Source: Planctomycetaceae bacterium
GTDB lineage: Bacteria; Planctomycetota; Planctomycetia; Pirellulales; Pirellulaceae
Reading direction: 5' to 3'
DNA: 36,471 nt
NCBI GenBank assembly: GCA_002709045.1
Contig: PAPJ01000034.1
Location: 1-36,471 of the forward strand
Numbering within the stretch: the first letter of the stretch is position 1; each line of letters begins with the position of its first letter. Positions 7,990 to 17,722 of the stretch are shown in pieces. The position numbers were made by a program, and so were the translations under genes. Under the pieces are notes generated by a model. It was not told the DNA's origin and searched no databases. It worked only from the letters and a program-made list of their open reading frames with translations.

Positions 7990-9057
7990 ATGACATTCAG
8001 TGACTTTATACCGTTAACGCTTTATCTGGCTCTGGCTCTGGGGTTTTCATTCCTCTGCTCTATTCTGGAAGCTGTCTTATTATCAGTGGGCCCCGGCTAC
8101 ATTCAGTCCATGATCGACGACGGCGTCAAAGCCGGCAAACGACTGCAGGACTTAAAAAACGATCTCGACAAATCGTTATCCGCCGTGCTTACCTTAAATA
8201 CCATTGCACACACCATGGGTGCGGCGGGTGTCGGTTCTGAAGTAAGCACTCTGTTTGACGGCAAGTACCTTGGTTGGGCCTCTGCCATTTTAACTCTGCT
8301 GGTCCTCGTTTTATCTGAGGTGATTCCCAAGACACTAGGGGCCCGCTACTGTAACGCTCTGGCAAAACCGACTGCCATGCTAATCCAGTGGCTGATCTGG
8401 GCGTTATACCCGTTCGTGTGGATGTTACAGATTTGTTCCAGGTTAATCTCCTCATCGGGACATCACAGCACATTTTCACGTGTTGAATTAAAAGCCATTG
8501 CAGGTCTGGCCGGTGAATCGGGGACGATAACTGATGATGAAGCCGAAATGGTACAGAACATTCTGGACCTTAGAACCACGACAGTTCGTGATGTCATGAC
8601 ACCGTTCAATCTCGTATTTCACGTCAATTCCAACAAAACAACATCTGAGTTTGTAGCGGATCACGTTCCAGTCGATTTTGCGCGCATCCCACTGAGGCGG
8701 GACGATGAGGCAATCAACTCGTACGTTATCTATTCCGAAATACTGGAAGCTCATATAGCCGAAAAAGACGTACCTTTAACAAAGTTCGAACATCAACTTG
8801 AAAGCGTGGTAGATTCAACGCCGGCCCAGGCTGCGTTCGACTCGATGGTCGAAAACACACACAAACTGATGTTGGTGGTGGATGAATTCGGACAAACTGT
8901 GGGCATTGTTGCTGATGAGGATCTGCTGGAATCTATCGTTGGTGAACCAATTGCCGACGAAACCGATCTCCATGCCAGCCCTCGCGACACTGTTCTGGGA
9001 AATGGCGACAATTCAGGCGACGAGCCGTCGATAGACCACGATGAAACCAACTCTTAA
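7990..9057 (+). CDS. CNNM/DUF21 membrane protein with CBS pair (CorC/HlyC-like)
   Basis: Residues 5-150 form a CNNM (DUF21) membrane domain with about three or four helices, including VLVLSEVIPKTLGARY, the family hallmark. Residues 185-320 hold a CBS pair, beginning with RDVMTPF and ending with VVDEFGQTVGIVADEDLLE, which usually senses adenine nucleotides and Mg2+. Relatives take part in Mg2+/Co2+ export or divalent-ion tolerance. The C-terminal CorC_HlyC domain is absent, and the last 25 residues are an acidic tail. The stop overlaps the start of the PQQ-propeller gene by 17 bases, so the two are probably co-transcribed and may share a role. The family is sure; the ion is not. Confidence 0.88.
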   Translation: MTFSDFIPLTLYLALALGFSFLCSILEAVLLSVGPGYIQSMIDDGVKAGKRLQDLKNDLDKSLSAVLTLNTIAHTMGAAGVGSEVSTLFDGKYLGWASAILTLLVLVLSEVIPKTLGARYCNALAKPTAMLIQWLIWALYPFVWMLQICSRLISSSGHHSTFSRVELKAIAGLAGESGTITDDEAEMVQNILDLRTTTVRDVMTPFNLVFHVNSNKTTSEFVADHVPVDFARIPLRRDDEAINSYVIYSEILEAHIAEKDVPLTKFEHQLESVVDSTPAQAAFDSMVENTHKLMLVVDEFGQTVGIVADEDLLESIVGEPIADETDLHASPRDTVLGNGDNSGDEPSIDHDETNS

Positions 9058-10540
9058 GAAACCCGTTGTCAGGCTCGTTTTTCCAGTAGTGACAATACTT
9101 CTGTTGCCCGTTTTCTGTCACGGGGACGATTGGCGGCAATTCCGCGGTAACAATAGTGCCGGGATCGCCGACAACACCCCCACACTCTCCGAGTTTGGCC
9201 CGGGCCATAATGAACTGTGGAGCGTGCCTGTTGGCAGTGGACATTCCTCTCCCTGTATCGTCGGTCAACAAATCATCCTGACAGCTTCACGCAAGGTTCC
9301 TAAAGAACTACAGGTTTTATCCCTCGACCGGAAAACCGGTAACCAAAATTGGAGCTACGGTATCCAGGTGGCGGAACTGGAGCGTGGACCCCCGTCCTTT
9401 GATCCGGCCAGCAGTACCGCCGCGAGTGACGGTGAGCGGGTCGTGGCTTATTTCGGTTCTTATGGTCTGGTCTGCCTTTCGATGGAGGGAAAACTCATTT
9501 GGGAAAAGCGGCTACCACTAACAAAATCCTATGCCGGCAATGCAATTTCTCCGATCATTGCGGGTAACAAAGTCATTCTTTATCGGGGAAATTACATCGA
9601 TCATTATCTAACGGCACTCGACAAGCAGACAGGTCGGGAGTTGTGGAAGGTCAGTAATCCGGAACGATTTACGCCTAATATGGCCTGTACCGCCGTACCA
9701 CTTATTCATAAAAATCAACTTATTGTGCATGCGGTACGCGGCATTCAATCTTTTGATGTGGAAAGTGGAAAACTAAATTGGCAACTCAAATGCTCAACAA
9801 CAGCGACCAGTACGCCGGTGATTGCCGGCAACGAAGTAATCGTCGCCACCTGGAACCAAACCGGTGAAAAGGCTCTCAGACCCGATTTCCCCAGCTTTGA
9901 CGAGCTGGTTGCAAACAACGACAAAGATGGTGACAAACTTATCGATCGCCAGGAAATTCCTAAGCTGTTCTACTTTCATCGGAGTGAAGGAACCGAGGCT
10001 CCGCAGAACGGTTATCCATTTCAGTTCAACCATGCCGATCCGAACAAAAACGGAAAAATTGAACGCCCGGAATGGCAACAGGTTTTAAACCGCGAAAAAG
10101 AGCGGCGACAGAACTATATCGAACATGGGCTAATTGCCGTGTCTTTGGACAGTAGCGGAGAGGTTGCCGAAAAAGATATCCGCAGACTGGAAAGTCAAAG
10201 CATCCCGGAAGTCCCTTCACCAATTTACGCGAATGGTCTTGTTTATATGATTAAGAACGGGGGTTTACTGACCTGTGTTGATGTGAAGCAGGGAACACGT
10301 GTTTATCGTATGCGAACAGGTGGATCGGGCACCCATTATGCATCACCCGTGATCGCCGACGGGAAACTGTACACTACGTCTGGTAACGGAAAAATATCGG
10401 TCATTGCACTGGGCACCAGCCGAAAGATCCTGGCAACTAATGACATGCAGGATTTCACTTATGCCACACCGGCGATCTGTGATGGCGTCATTTATGTACG
10501 AACTCACTCTAAACTCTACGCATTCGGCAAGCCTGACTAA
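9041..10540 (+). CDS. Secreted PQQ-like beta-propeller protein with EF-hand pair
   Basis: A signal peptide (residues 1 to about 28, ending FCHG) precedes DWRQFRGNNSAG, the usual opening of planctomycete outer-compartment PQQ-like propellers. Blades with repeats such as LYRGNYIDHYLTALDKQTGR and RELW run through residues 60-270 and 360-499. Between them, residues 294-344 hold two canonical EF-hand loops, DKDGDKLIDRQE (294-305) and DPNKNGKIERPE (333-344), which should bind Ca2+. No catalytic PQQ dehydrogenase residues are evident, so this is likely a binding or scaffold protein, not an enzyme. The overlap with the CNNM gene suggests translational coupling. The start ATG is the only one before the signal peptide. 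Confidence 0.85.
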   Translation: MKPTLKKPVVRLVFPVVTILLLPVFCHGDDWRQFRGNNSAGIADNTPTLSEFGPGHNELWSVPVGSGHSSPCIVGQQIILTASRKVPKELQVLSLDRKTGNQNWSYGIQVAELERGPPSFDPASSTAASDGERVVAYFGSYGLVCLSMEGKLIWEKRLPLTKSYAGNAISPIIAGNKVILYRGNYIDHYLTALDKQTGRELWKVSNPERFTPNMACTAVPLIHKNQLIVHAVRGIQSFDVESGKLNWQLKCSTTATSTPVIAGNEVIVATWNQTGEKALRPDFPSFDELVANNDKDGDKLIDRQEIPKLFYFHRSEGTEAPQNGYPFQFNHADPNKNGKIERPEWQQVLNREKERRQNYIEHGLIAVSLDSSGEVAEKDIRRLESQSIPEVPSPIYANGLVYMIKNGGLLTCVDVKQGTRVYRMRTGGSGTHYASPVIADGKLYTTSGNGKISVIALGTSRKILATNDMQDFTYATPAICDGVIYVRTHSKLYAFGKPD

Positions 10541-10550
10541 CCGGCGTTCT

Positions 10551-13500
10551 CTAATTCTCAACCGGTGTATGCATCTCTGGTACATCGGATTTGGAAAGCA
10601 GGTTCGATATAACGAGACGTGCGTCCATAAAGAGTGTAAAGACCGTTGGCACCATAACCAGAGTGAGAATGGTTGAAACTAGCAGACCTCCCAGTACAAC
10701 GCTGCCCAAACCCCGATAAAGCTCGCTTCCCGCTCCGGGAAACAACACCAGCGGCAGCAAACCAAGAACCGTCGTAATCGTTGTAATCGAGATCGGGCGT
10801 ACTCGGGAACGAACCGCCATCGGTATTGCCTCACGATGCGAAAGACCATCATCATTGATATGATTCAAAGCCTGATGAACAATCAGAATCGCATTATTGA
10901 CCACCGTTCCAATAAGGATCACAAAACCCAGCATGGTCAGCACATCAAGTGTCTGTAGCACAAACACATTTAACAGCGCCAGTCCCAGCAATCCTCCTAC
11001 CGCGCCCAAAGGAACCGAGAAGATAATGACCAGCGGGTAGAGCCAAGATTCGAACAGGGCGGCCATCAGCAAATAGGTGATTAACAGTGCCAGCAACAGG
11101 TTCCAACGCAAGGATTCCCACGTCTGATTAAGTTTATCGGCTGCTCCGGACAACGTAATTACATTGCCTGTTCCCAACGAACCGTCCTTGATCATAGGCT
11201 GAACAACTTCATCCCGGATGATATCCATTGCCTCTTCCAATGCAATTTCCGGCGGGGGTGTGACCTGAATGGTAATCGCTCGCAATCGTTCGCGTCGCAT
11301 AATCTGTTCCGGTCCGCTGCTGTACTGGATATCAGCCAGTGCTGAAAGTGGGACGAGTTTCCCGGAACGTGTGGCGATCGGCAGGTCTTCAAGATCCTGC
11401 GTTCGGAGGTCAACAACCTGATTACCTTTCAGCGTGATATCCACCTTATCACCCCCAAAGAAAAAGTCACCCGCATACGCACCATCAACAAAGGCATCGA
11501 CGGTATACCCCAGGGTATCAGCAGTCACGCCGCTTTCGGCACAGGCGACCTGATCCGGGATCAGGTGAATTTCGGGACTGGACAAATCAAGACTGGGTCG
11601 CGGAAACATCTGAGCATCCGCTAGCCGCGAAGGCTTACCGTCCTGTCCGTCCTGCAATCGATCAATAACAGCGCCGCCAATTTCGATTAACTCTTCCAGA
11701 TCCCGGCCGGTAATCTCTACATCGATTGTCCGCCCGCCGCTAAATCCCCGACCAAACAAACTGGCCTGAGATGCCACAACTCGTGTTCCGGGAAACTTAT
11801 CCCCATAGGCCTTTAGACGTGGCATTAACTCGCTAACACGCAGCGGATCATGAGCCTGAACGCCCATCGCAACACCACTGGTTCGCGCACTGAAAAAGTA
11901 ATAGGCGATCAAAGGATACTCCATCTCGATCTGCTGTTCCGGATCGGCATTCCATATGGGTTCCAAATCGTGTTCGATTACCTCTCCCATCTTCATCAGT
12001 TCATCCATGTTGTATCCCGGAGGTGGCGACATTCTGATGAACACCATATTCCTGTTGCCTGACGGCAAGTATTCAAGTTTCGGCCATAACACGAAGCTCA
12101 GTGTTAAGACAATGGTCAGAACTATAACCACAAAGGTGACTGCGCGTATTGTGGATTGCTGAATCATTTTATTAAAACGAACAACAGCTTCAATGATGTA
12201 ATGCCCAAAGGTTCCTATCCAGGGAATCGCACCAATCGACACAGATGCTTCTTCTTTATAGTCGCGATACAGACGGGCGGCAGCGGTGGGCATCAGTGTA
12301 GTGGCACATAACAGCGAAAACACGACCGAAAAACTAATTGCTAATGCTATGTCTCTGAATAACTGTCCCGATGTGTCTTCCACAAAAACTATCGGCAGGA
12401 AGACAGCAACTGTGGTGAGCGTTGAGGCGACAATAGCGCCGGCCACTTCATTGGTTCCTTTAACAGCCGCCTGAAAAGACGATTCACCCTGCTGAATGCG
12501 GCGGTGGATATTTTCCAACACTACAACGGCATTATCGACCAGCATACCAACGGCAAACGCCATCCCGGCAAGACTAATTACATTTAACGAACGTCCGCCA
12601 ATTCCTAGTGCCAGAAATGTCGCTACGGAGCTTACCGGAATGGCAATTCCGATCACCAGTGCTCCCCGCCCGAACCACAATCCAAAGCCGATAATCAATG
12701 CCATCGTAAGCAGGAAGAACCATGCCGACACATAAACAGCCATCAGCGACGACAAGACCAGCAACGGAATGGCAATCATTGTTTTCACCGAGCGGTGCAA
12801 AAAGACCATTAACACGATCATCGTAAAGGAGGTAGCGAGGAAGATATTATCCGTCACTAAAGAGATCGCTGAGGAGATATATTTTGTTTCGTCGTAATAC
12901 TGGTAGAGCTCAAGATCCTTCTGAGCCAGCACGCCTGAATTAAGTTCCGCAACGGCCTCACGGATCCCTTTCATCACTTCAATCACATTGGCTCCGACAC
13001 GTCGTTGAATTCCCAGCCCGTTGTTTCTTTCACCGTATCGCCGGGCGACACTATCTGCTTTTTTGTAGCCAACACGAACAGTTGCCACGTCGCGCAAATA
13101 TACCGGAACCTGATTGGGCATTGCCACAATCAGTTCTTCAACCTGCCTGGTATCGCGAAACTGGCCCAGTGTGCGGATCACCCAACGTCGTTTACCCTCC
13201 CAAATATCGCCCCCTGAGGTATCTTTATTTTGTCCCCGCAATGCCTGCCTAACATCCTGTATGGTAAGTTGCCGGACAGCCAGGGCTTCAGGATCAATGA
13301 TTATTTCGAGTTCTTCTTCCAGTCCTCCATACGTATATACGTCAGAAACCCCGGGCACTCGTTCCAGCCGTGCTTCCACAACGTCCTCTGTAAACCTGCG
13401 AAGTTTCATGAGGTCAATATCGGGGGGCAGGATAGTATTGAGCTCTGGGACCTCTTCGCCATGATCTTCAAATACCTGTCGCAGGCGATAAACACGCAGT

Positions 13501-14027
13501 GCAGAATTCACAGCACCTGCCACATACGTCAGCTCATCTTTTAGGACCGGATATTGGGTAGCAAATTTCTGAATTTCTTCAACGGTCGGAGGTCGGGCAG
13601 AAAGCACCAGTCTGGCGATAGAAGAATCGGATGTGCTACGTGTTTCAATTACCGGTTCTTGCGCATCGACTGGATACTGGCGTACCTGTTGAAGTCGGGA
13701 GCTTACCTGAACAACAGCTTCCTGAAGGTTTGTTCCGACCGCAAATTCAAGATCAATCTCGCCACTTGAATTACGACAACTGGAAGACATCTTGATCATG
13801 CCTGCGACACTTTTCAGTTGTTCTTCCTGCTCGAGAATAATCTCGCGTTCAATTTCCTGGGGACTGGCACCAGGCCAGCGAGTGGAAACCATGACCATCG
13901 GCGTTTCCACTTCCGGCGTCAGTTGTTTCGGCATATTGAACATGGCAATGCCGCCAAAAATGGCGACCAGCAGAGCGCCGACCGTGACTTTGACCGGGTT
14001 ATCGACGAATACTTTTACGAGGTTCAC
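10551..14027 (-). CDS. RND efflux pump, HAE1/AcrB-like inner-membrane subunit
   Basis: The product has 1158 residues with the RND plan of twelve core helices and two large periplasmic loops. The family helix-4 motif GMLVDNAVVVLENI carries the first proton-relay Asp498. The gene begins at a GTG (14027) with an AAAGG site 7 bases upstream and 10 bases after the adaptor stop. The frame runs further to 14081 but would overlap the adaptor by 44 bases. Two insertions stand out: about 55 residues in the first porter loop (residues 149-205), and about 43 residues between helices 2 and 3, bounded by repeated IAIP at 418-421 and 461-464. It works with the adaptor just upstream. No outer-membrane channel gene is in the window. 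Substrates are unknown. Confidence 0.92.
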   Translation of the reverse strand: MNLVKVFVDNPVKVTVGALLVAIFGGIAMFNMPKQLTPEVETPMVMVSTRWPGASPQEIEREIILEQEEQLKSVAGMIKMSSSCRNSSGEIDLEFAVGTNLQEAVVQVSSRLQQVRQYPVDAQEPVIETRSTSDSSIARLVLSARPPTVEEIQKFATQYPVLKDELTYVAGAVNSALRVYRLRQVFEDHGEEVPELNTILPPDIDLMKLRRFTEDVVEARLERVPGVSDVYTYGGLEEELEIIIDPEALAVRQLTIQDVRQALRGQNKDTSGGDIWEGKRRWVIRTLGQFRDTRQVEELIVAMPNQVPVYLRDVATVRVGYKKADSVARRYGERNNGLGIQRRVGANVIEVMKGIREAVAELNSGVLAQKDLELYQYYDETKYISSAISLVTDNIFLATSFTMIVLMVFLHRSVKTMIAIPLLVLSSLMAVYVSAWFFLLTMALIIGFGLWFGRGALVIGIAIPVSSVATFLALGIGGRSLNVISLAGMAFAVGMLVDNAVVVLENIHRRIQQGESSFQAAVKGTNEVAGAIVASTLTTVAVFLPIVFVEDTSGQLFRDIALAISFSVVFSLLCATTLMPTAAARLYRDYKEEASVSIGAIPWIGTFGHYIIEAVVRFNKMIQQSTIRAVTFVVIVLTIVLTLSFVLWPKLEYLPSGNRNMVFIRMSPPPGYNMDELMKMGEVIEHDLEPIWNADPEQQIEMEYPLIAYYFFSARTSGVAMGVQAHDPLRVSELMPRLKAYGDKFPGTRVVASQASLFGRGFSGGRTIDVEITGRDLEELIEIGGAVIDRLQDGQDGKPSRLADAQMFPRPSLDLSSPEIHLIPDQVACAESGVTADTLGYTVDAFVDGAYAGDFFFGGDKVDITLKGNQVVDLRTQDLEDLPIATRSGKLVPLSALADIQYSSGPEQIMRRERLRAITIQVTPPPEIALEEAMDIIRDEVVQPMIKDGSLGTGNVITLSGAADKLNQTWESLRWNLLLALLITYLLMAALFESWLYPLVIIFSVPLGAVGGLLGLALLNVFVLQTLDVLTMLGFVILIGTVVNNAILIVHQALNHINDDGLSHREAIPMAVRSRVRPISITTITTVLGLLPLVLFPGAGSELYRGLGSVVLGGLLVSTILTLVMVPTVFTLFMDARLVISNLLSKSDVPEMHTPVEN

Positions 14028-14037
14028 CGAATCGCCT

Positions 14038-15324
14038 TTAGTCTTCCTGAGAGGTTGCCGGATTTGTAGAAGTAACGGCAACCTTCTGGCCCGTTTTCAA
14101 CCGTTCATTACCACGAATCACAACGGCCTGTCCGGCCTGAACGGCTCCCTGAACTTCGATGAGTTCCCCGTTGGAAACTCCAAGTTCCACATCGACTTCA
14201 GATACAACCTGCGTCTTCGGATCAACAACGAAGATCGTACGTTTGTTACCATTCAGGACAATTGCATCTTTCGGAGCCATCAACATCTTCTTGGGCGCGC
14301 CAACAGGCAATTGAACTCGAGCCAGCATACCAGCCTTCAAAGCCGGACCTGATGTTCCGGCTTCGTTGGCAACCCGGATCTTTACGGGAAAAGTTCGTGA
14401 CTGAGGATCTGCTTCGGGAACAATAGCGAACACATTACCAAACACCAGTTCGTCTGTTGCATGCGGAACATCAATACGCACCTGATTACCCAACTGTAAT
14501 TTTGTCACATGATCTGCCGTAACATTCACAACGATATCGACCTGGTCAAGTTTAATTACCTGAACCACCACTTCTCCGCGGGTAACCCATTGTCCCTGTT
14601 CAGAATGTTTGACAGTCACATATCCGTTAAACGGTGCCAGGATAGTGTGTCGTCGGAGTTGTTCTTCGAAGGACTGAATGACAGCCTCCTGACTTTTCAT
14701 GCGTGCCTGTGCCTGGCTGATTTGTTCTGGACGCGGCCCTCTGACGTTGATTTGATGAACAGAGAGAGCCGCCTGATATAACTGTTCGTCACGTTTTTTG
14801 TCTGCCTGTGCCTGCTGAAACTCTGTTTCGGATACGACCTGTCCACCCTGAAACAACTTTTCAACTCGCGTATAGTTCCAGGCCGAAAACTTTCTGGCCG
14901 CTTCTGCTGCCCGCAGGTTAGCCAAAGACGCATCAAGCTCTTCTTTCGTGGCACCCGTCTCCAATTCCGCAAGTTCGGCGGCACGCAATTCCAACTCCGC
15001 TTTGGCACCCTTTAGCTGAAGTTCCAAAATAGCGGTTTGTAAATTGACCAGTGGTTGTCCGGCCTTAACAGCATCACCTTCTTCCACGAGCATTTTAGCC
15101 ACCCGCCCGTCCACGGCAGCCCCCACACGCGATGTTTTACTGGCATTGACTATACCTACTGAATTCTGACTGCCGGAAAACTCCAAGGCCTGTATATCGG
15201 TAACAACGACATTTTGCACTTTTTGGGCGCGCGCCATCTGACAACAGGCAAGCAGGCAACCAAACAACAGGATGGAACCGGAAAGTGTTCGGATAACTCG
15301 GGACACTATTATTAACTTTCGCAA
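14038..15324 (-). CDS. RND periplasmic adaptor (membrane fusion protein)
   Basis: This 428-residue protein starts with a signal peptide ending near MARA and has the adaptor order: a split biotinyl-lipoyl-like half (GRVAKMLVEEGDAVKAGQPL), a long coiled-coil hairpin (residues 100-215), the second lipoyl half (ILAPFNGYVTVKHSEQGQWV), then beta-barrel and membrane-proximal domains. It links the RND pump to an outer channel. The TTG at 15324 is the longest frame; a GTG at 15306 gives a shorter signal peptide and is equally plausible. It lies directly upstream of the pump gene with a 10-base gap, so they are one operon. The hairpin is long enough for a tripartite pump. Confidence 0.9.
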   Translation of the reverse strand: MRKLIIVSRVIRTLSGSILLFGCLLACCQMARAQKVQNVVVTDIQALEFSGSQNSVGIVNASKTSRVGAAVDGRVAKMLVEEGDAVKAGQPLVNLQTAILELQLKGAKAELELRAAELAELETGATKEELDASLANLRAAEAARKFSAWNYTRVEKLFQGGQVVSETEFQQAQADKKRDEQLYQAALSVHQINVRGPRPEQISQAQARMKSQEAVIQSFEEQLRRHTILAPFNGYVTVKHSEQGQWVTRGEVVVQVIKLDQVDIVVNVTADHVTKLQLGNQVRIDVPHATDELVFGNVFAIVPEADPQSRTFPVKIRVANEAGTSGPALKAGMLARVQLPVGAPKKMLMAPKDAIVLNGNKRTIFVVDPKTQVVSEVDVELGVSNGELIEVQGAVQAGQAVVIRGNERLKTGQKVAVTSTNPATSQED

Positions 15325-15422
15325 AATGATACACCGTAAAGCGTTTGGGCTTTAGCCTTTATTGTGATGGATATGCAGGACGCTTGCTGTCGGATTCACC
15401 GCATTTTTTTGATAAACCGTGA

Positions 15423-17540
15423 CTAATCCAGTTTTTCGATACGCCAGCAGCGGTGAATTCTCTTGTTACGAAAATCTTCCGGAATCGTTTGTTTGGTAAT
15501 CTCATGGCAGTTACCGCGAATCAACGATTCCTCAAATTTGAATCGTCGATAATTATTTGAGAAATAGATCACTCCGCCGGGACGCAACCTGTTGACCACT
15601 GAGTTGATGAGTTCGGGATAATGTTCCTGCAGTACCCAGTCTTCCTCAGTGGACTTACTGTTGGAAAACGTGGGGGGGTCTATAACAGCCAGATCAAATA
15701 ACTGTTGCTGAGGCAATGATTGCAGATATTCGCGGATATCGGATTGTACATAAGCATGCTCATCTCCGCTAAATCCGTTCAACTGCATGTTTCGCTGAGC
15801 CCAGTCGAGATAATTATTTGACAAGTCAACGGTCGTGGTACTTTTTGCGCCGCCGTCAGCCGCGTATACGGAGAAAGATCCGGTATAGGCAAATAAATTG
15901 AGGACATCTTTATCGAGCGCTTCGTTGCAGACCATCATACGTGTTTCCCGATGATCCAGAAACAGACCGGTATCAACATAATCAGAAAGGTTGACAATGA
16001 ACTTCAGGCCATTCTCTTCGACCTCGGTCTCATACTTATCCTGAGACACCCGCGTATGCTGCGATGTTCCACGTTGCATTCCGCGACGTTTCAAAAATGC
16101 ATTTTGAACCGGCACCTCGATCGCTTCTGCGGCACTGACGCGCATCAACTCCAGCCAATCATCCTGTTGGGCGAGATCACGGTCATGAGGGCGCTCGAAT
16201 TCGGACATATGCAAATAATCGTGATACTTATCAACCACCAATGGAATCTCAGGGATGTCACGTTCATACAGGCGGTAGCAATGAATACCGCGTTTATCCG
16301 GCCACTTACGTAAATGCCGGGCTCGCTTGACCAAACGACGTTTAAACAACTCGGATTGTTCTTGAGCTTTTTCACTCAGCCCGCCGAAAACAGGTTGCGT
16401 TTCATCGGACTTTGGCCGGGGACCATGAAATTGGTAGTAAACACATTCGATTCTTCCGTTATAAAGCTTCCGTCTGCGATCTGCATTCTTCCGCAATAAC
16501 TGTTGAAACCCTTCGTAGCTGGTAATGACATAATGGGACCAGGTCGGCAGGCGTTTGAGAATCAGGGGCATCGATTGATACAGTGGTTTAAGTTCACGCC
16601 AATCGCCAAGTCGTTCGCCATAGGGTGGATTAGTGATCAGACAACCGTACTTACGGCTACTCTGCAAATCAGCAAAGTCTTTTTCCTGAAAGTGAATAAG
16701 ATCAGCCACCCCGGCTTTTTCCGCATTGAACCGTGCTGTCTTGAGAATACGGAAATCCATATCCGTGGCAATCAGTTTTTCCTCAAAGGCCGGTTGTTGG
16801 AGATCACGGGCCTCACCAGCGGCCTCATCCCATAACTTCGCGCCCAGATTTCCCCATCCACTTGCGGCGAATTGGCGGTGCAGTCCAGGTGCCATATTAC
16901 GTCCAAGCATGGCCGCTTCGATCGCAATCGTACCACTACCACAGAATGGATCAATAAACGGCTTCTCTTTATTCCAGAAGCTAAGCTGAACCATAGCGGA
17001 AGCGAGCGTTTCTTTAATTGGAGCGCCACCTGCATACTCCCGATATCCGCGTTTATGCAGACTTGGTCCGGTCGTATCAATCGTTAATGTTGCCTGATCT
17101 TTAAGTAACGCAATCTGGCACTTATAAAGCGGACCATCTTCAGCAAGCGTACTAACGCCGTGTCCGGATTTCATCGCTTCCACAATTGCTTTTTTAACGG
17201 CACGCTGGTTGGCAGGCACGCTGGTTAACTGAGAACGTACCGACCTGCCTTCCACGGGAAAACAGGCGTTCGCAGGAAGCCACTGAGTCCAGTCAATTGC
17301 CTTGGTAGTTTCAAACAAGGCCTCGAAATCAGCCGCCGGGAAACCGGCAACTTTAATGAGCACACGGTCAGCTGTCCTGAGCCATAAATTGGCACGACAA
17401 ATAGCCGACAAATCTCCGTCAAATTCCACCCAACCCGGTGAAGTACTGCGGCCCTCGTACCCTAACGCCTCAAGTTCGCGCTTCACGACGGCTTCCAGTC
17501 CAAAGGCAGTAGTGGCGATAAAGGTATGCTTGCTAGTCAT
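15423..17540 (-). CDS. rlmL: Bifunctional 23S rRNA (guanine) methyltransferase RlmKL
   Basis: The 705-residue protein carries an N-terminal THUMP domain (to about residue 160) for RNA binding. It is followed by two SAM methyltransferase domains. The first holds DPFCGSGTIAIEAAML and NPPYGERLGDW (Asn304-Tyr307), the m2G-type catalytic motif. The second holds NLFAYTGSFSVYAADGG and AVIDPPTFSNSK, the RlmK half that makes m7G2069 in E. coli; the RlmL half makes m2G2445. The length equals the E. coli enzyme. I moved the start from 17576 to 17540 because the 12 extra residues are unlike the family, which begins shortly before FIATTAFGLE. There is no strong ribosome site. The adaptor gene lies 98 bases downstream and is probably expressed separately. 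Confidence 0.95.
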   Translation of the reverse strand: MTSKHTFIATTAFGLEAVVKRELEALGYEGRSTSPGWVEFDGDLSAICRANLWLRTADRVLIKVAGFPAADFEALFETTKAIDWTQWLPANACFPVEGRSVRSQLTSVPANQRAVKKAIVEAMKSGHGVSTLAEDGPLYKCQIALLKDQATLTIDTTGPSLHKRGYREYAGGAPIKETLASAMVQLSFWNKEKPFIDPFCGSGTIAIEAAMLGRNMAPGLHRQFAASGWGNLGAKLWDEAAGEARDLQQPAFEEKLIATDMDFRILKTARFNAEKAGVADLIHFQEKDFADLQSSRKYGCLITNPPYGERLGDWRELKPLYQSMPLILKRLPTWSHYVITSYEGFQQLLRKNADRRRKLYNGRIECVYYQFHGPRPKSDETQPVFGGLSEKAQEQSELFKRRLVKRARHLRKWPDKRGIHCYRLYERDIPEIPLVVDKYHDYLHMSEFERPHDRDLAQQDDWLELMRVSAAEAIEVPVQNAFLKRRGMQRGTSQHTRVSQDKYETEVEENGLKFIVNLSDYVDTGLFLDHRETRMMVCNEALDKDVLNLFAYTGSFSVYAADGGAKSTTTVDLSNNYLDWAQRNMQLNGFSGDEHAYVQSDIREYLQSLPQQQLFDLAVIDPPTFSNSKSTEEDWVLQEHYPELINSVVNRLRPGGVIYFSNNYRRFKFEESLIRGNCHEITKQTIPEDFRNKRIHRCWRIEKLD

Positions 17541-17722
17541 ATCATTCACTAAACACTCGCAACCGCAGTTTAACAACCGCTAATCACGAGACGACGGTAT
17601 AACACCCATAAATTATCAACGGCTTTTTCATAAAGCTTACTGAGTCGAATCAAACCAGAGACTCACGAAGAAGCCAAAACTCCGTTAAAATACCACTGAC
17701 ACCAGCATCCAAAGGATACACC

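Noticed and set aside
10541..10562. Possible hairpin ACCGG/CCGGT between the propeller and pump genes
   Set aside because: Only a 5-bp stem with a long loop and no T-run; likely chance.
13792..14352. A 186-residue plus-strand frame across the pump/adaptor junction
   Set aside because: It is antisense to two well-supported genes and has no family likeness.
17541..17576. 12-residue N-terminal extension of RlmKL
   Set aside because: Cys-rich and unlike the family start; the next Met at 17540 aligns with known RlmKL proteins.
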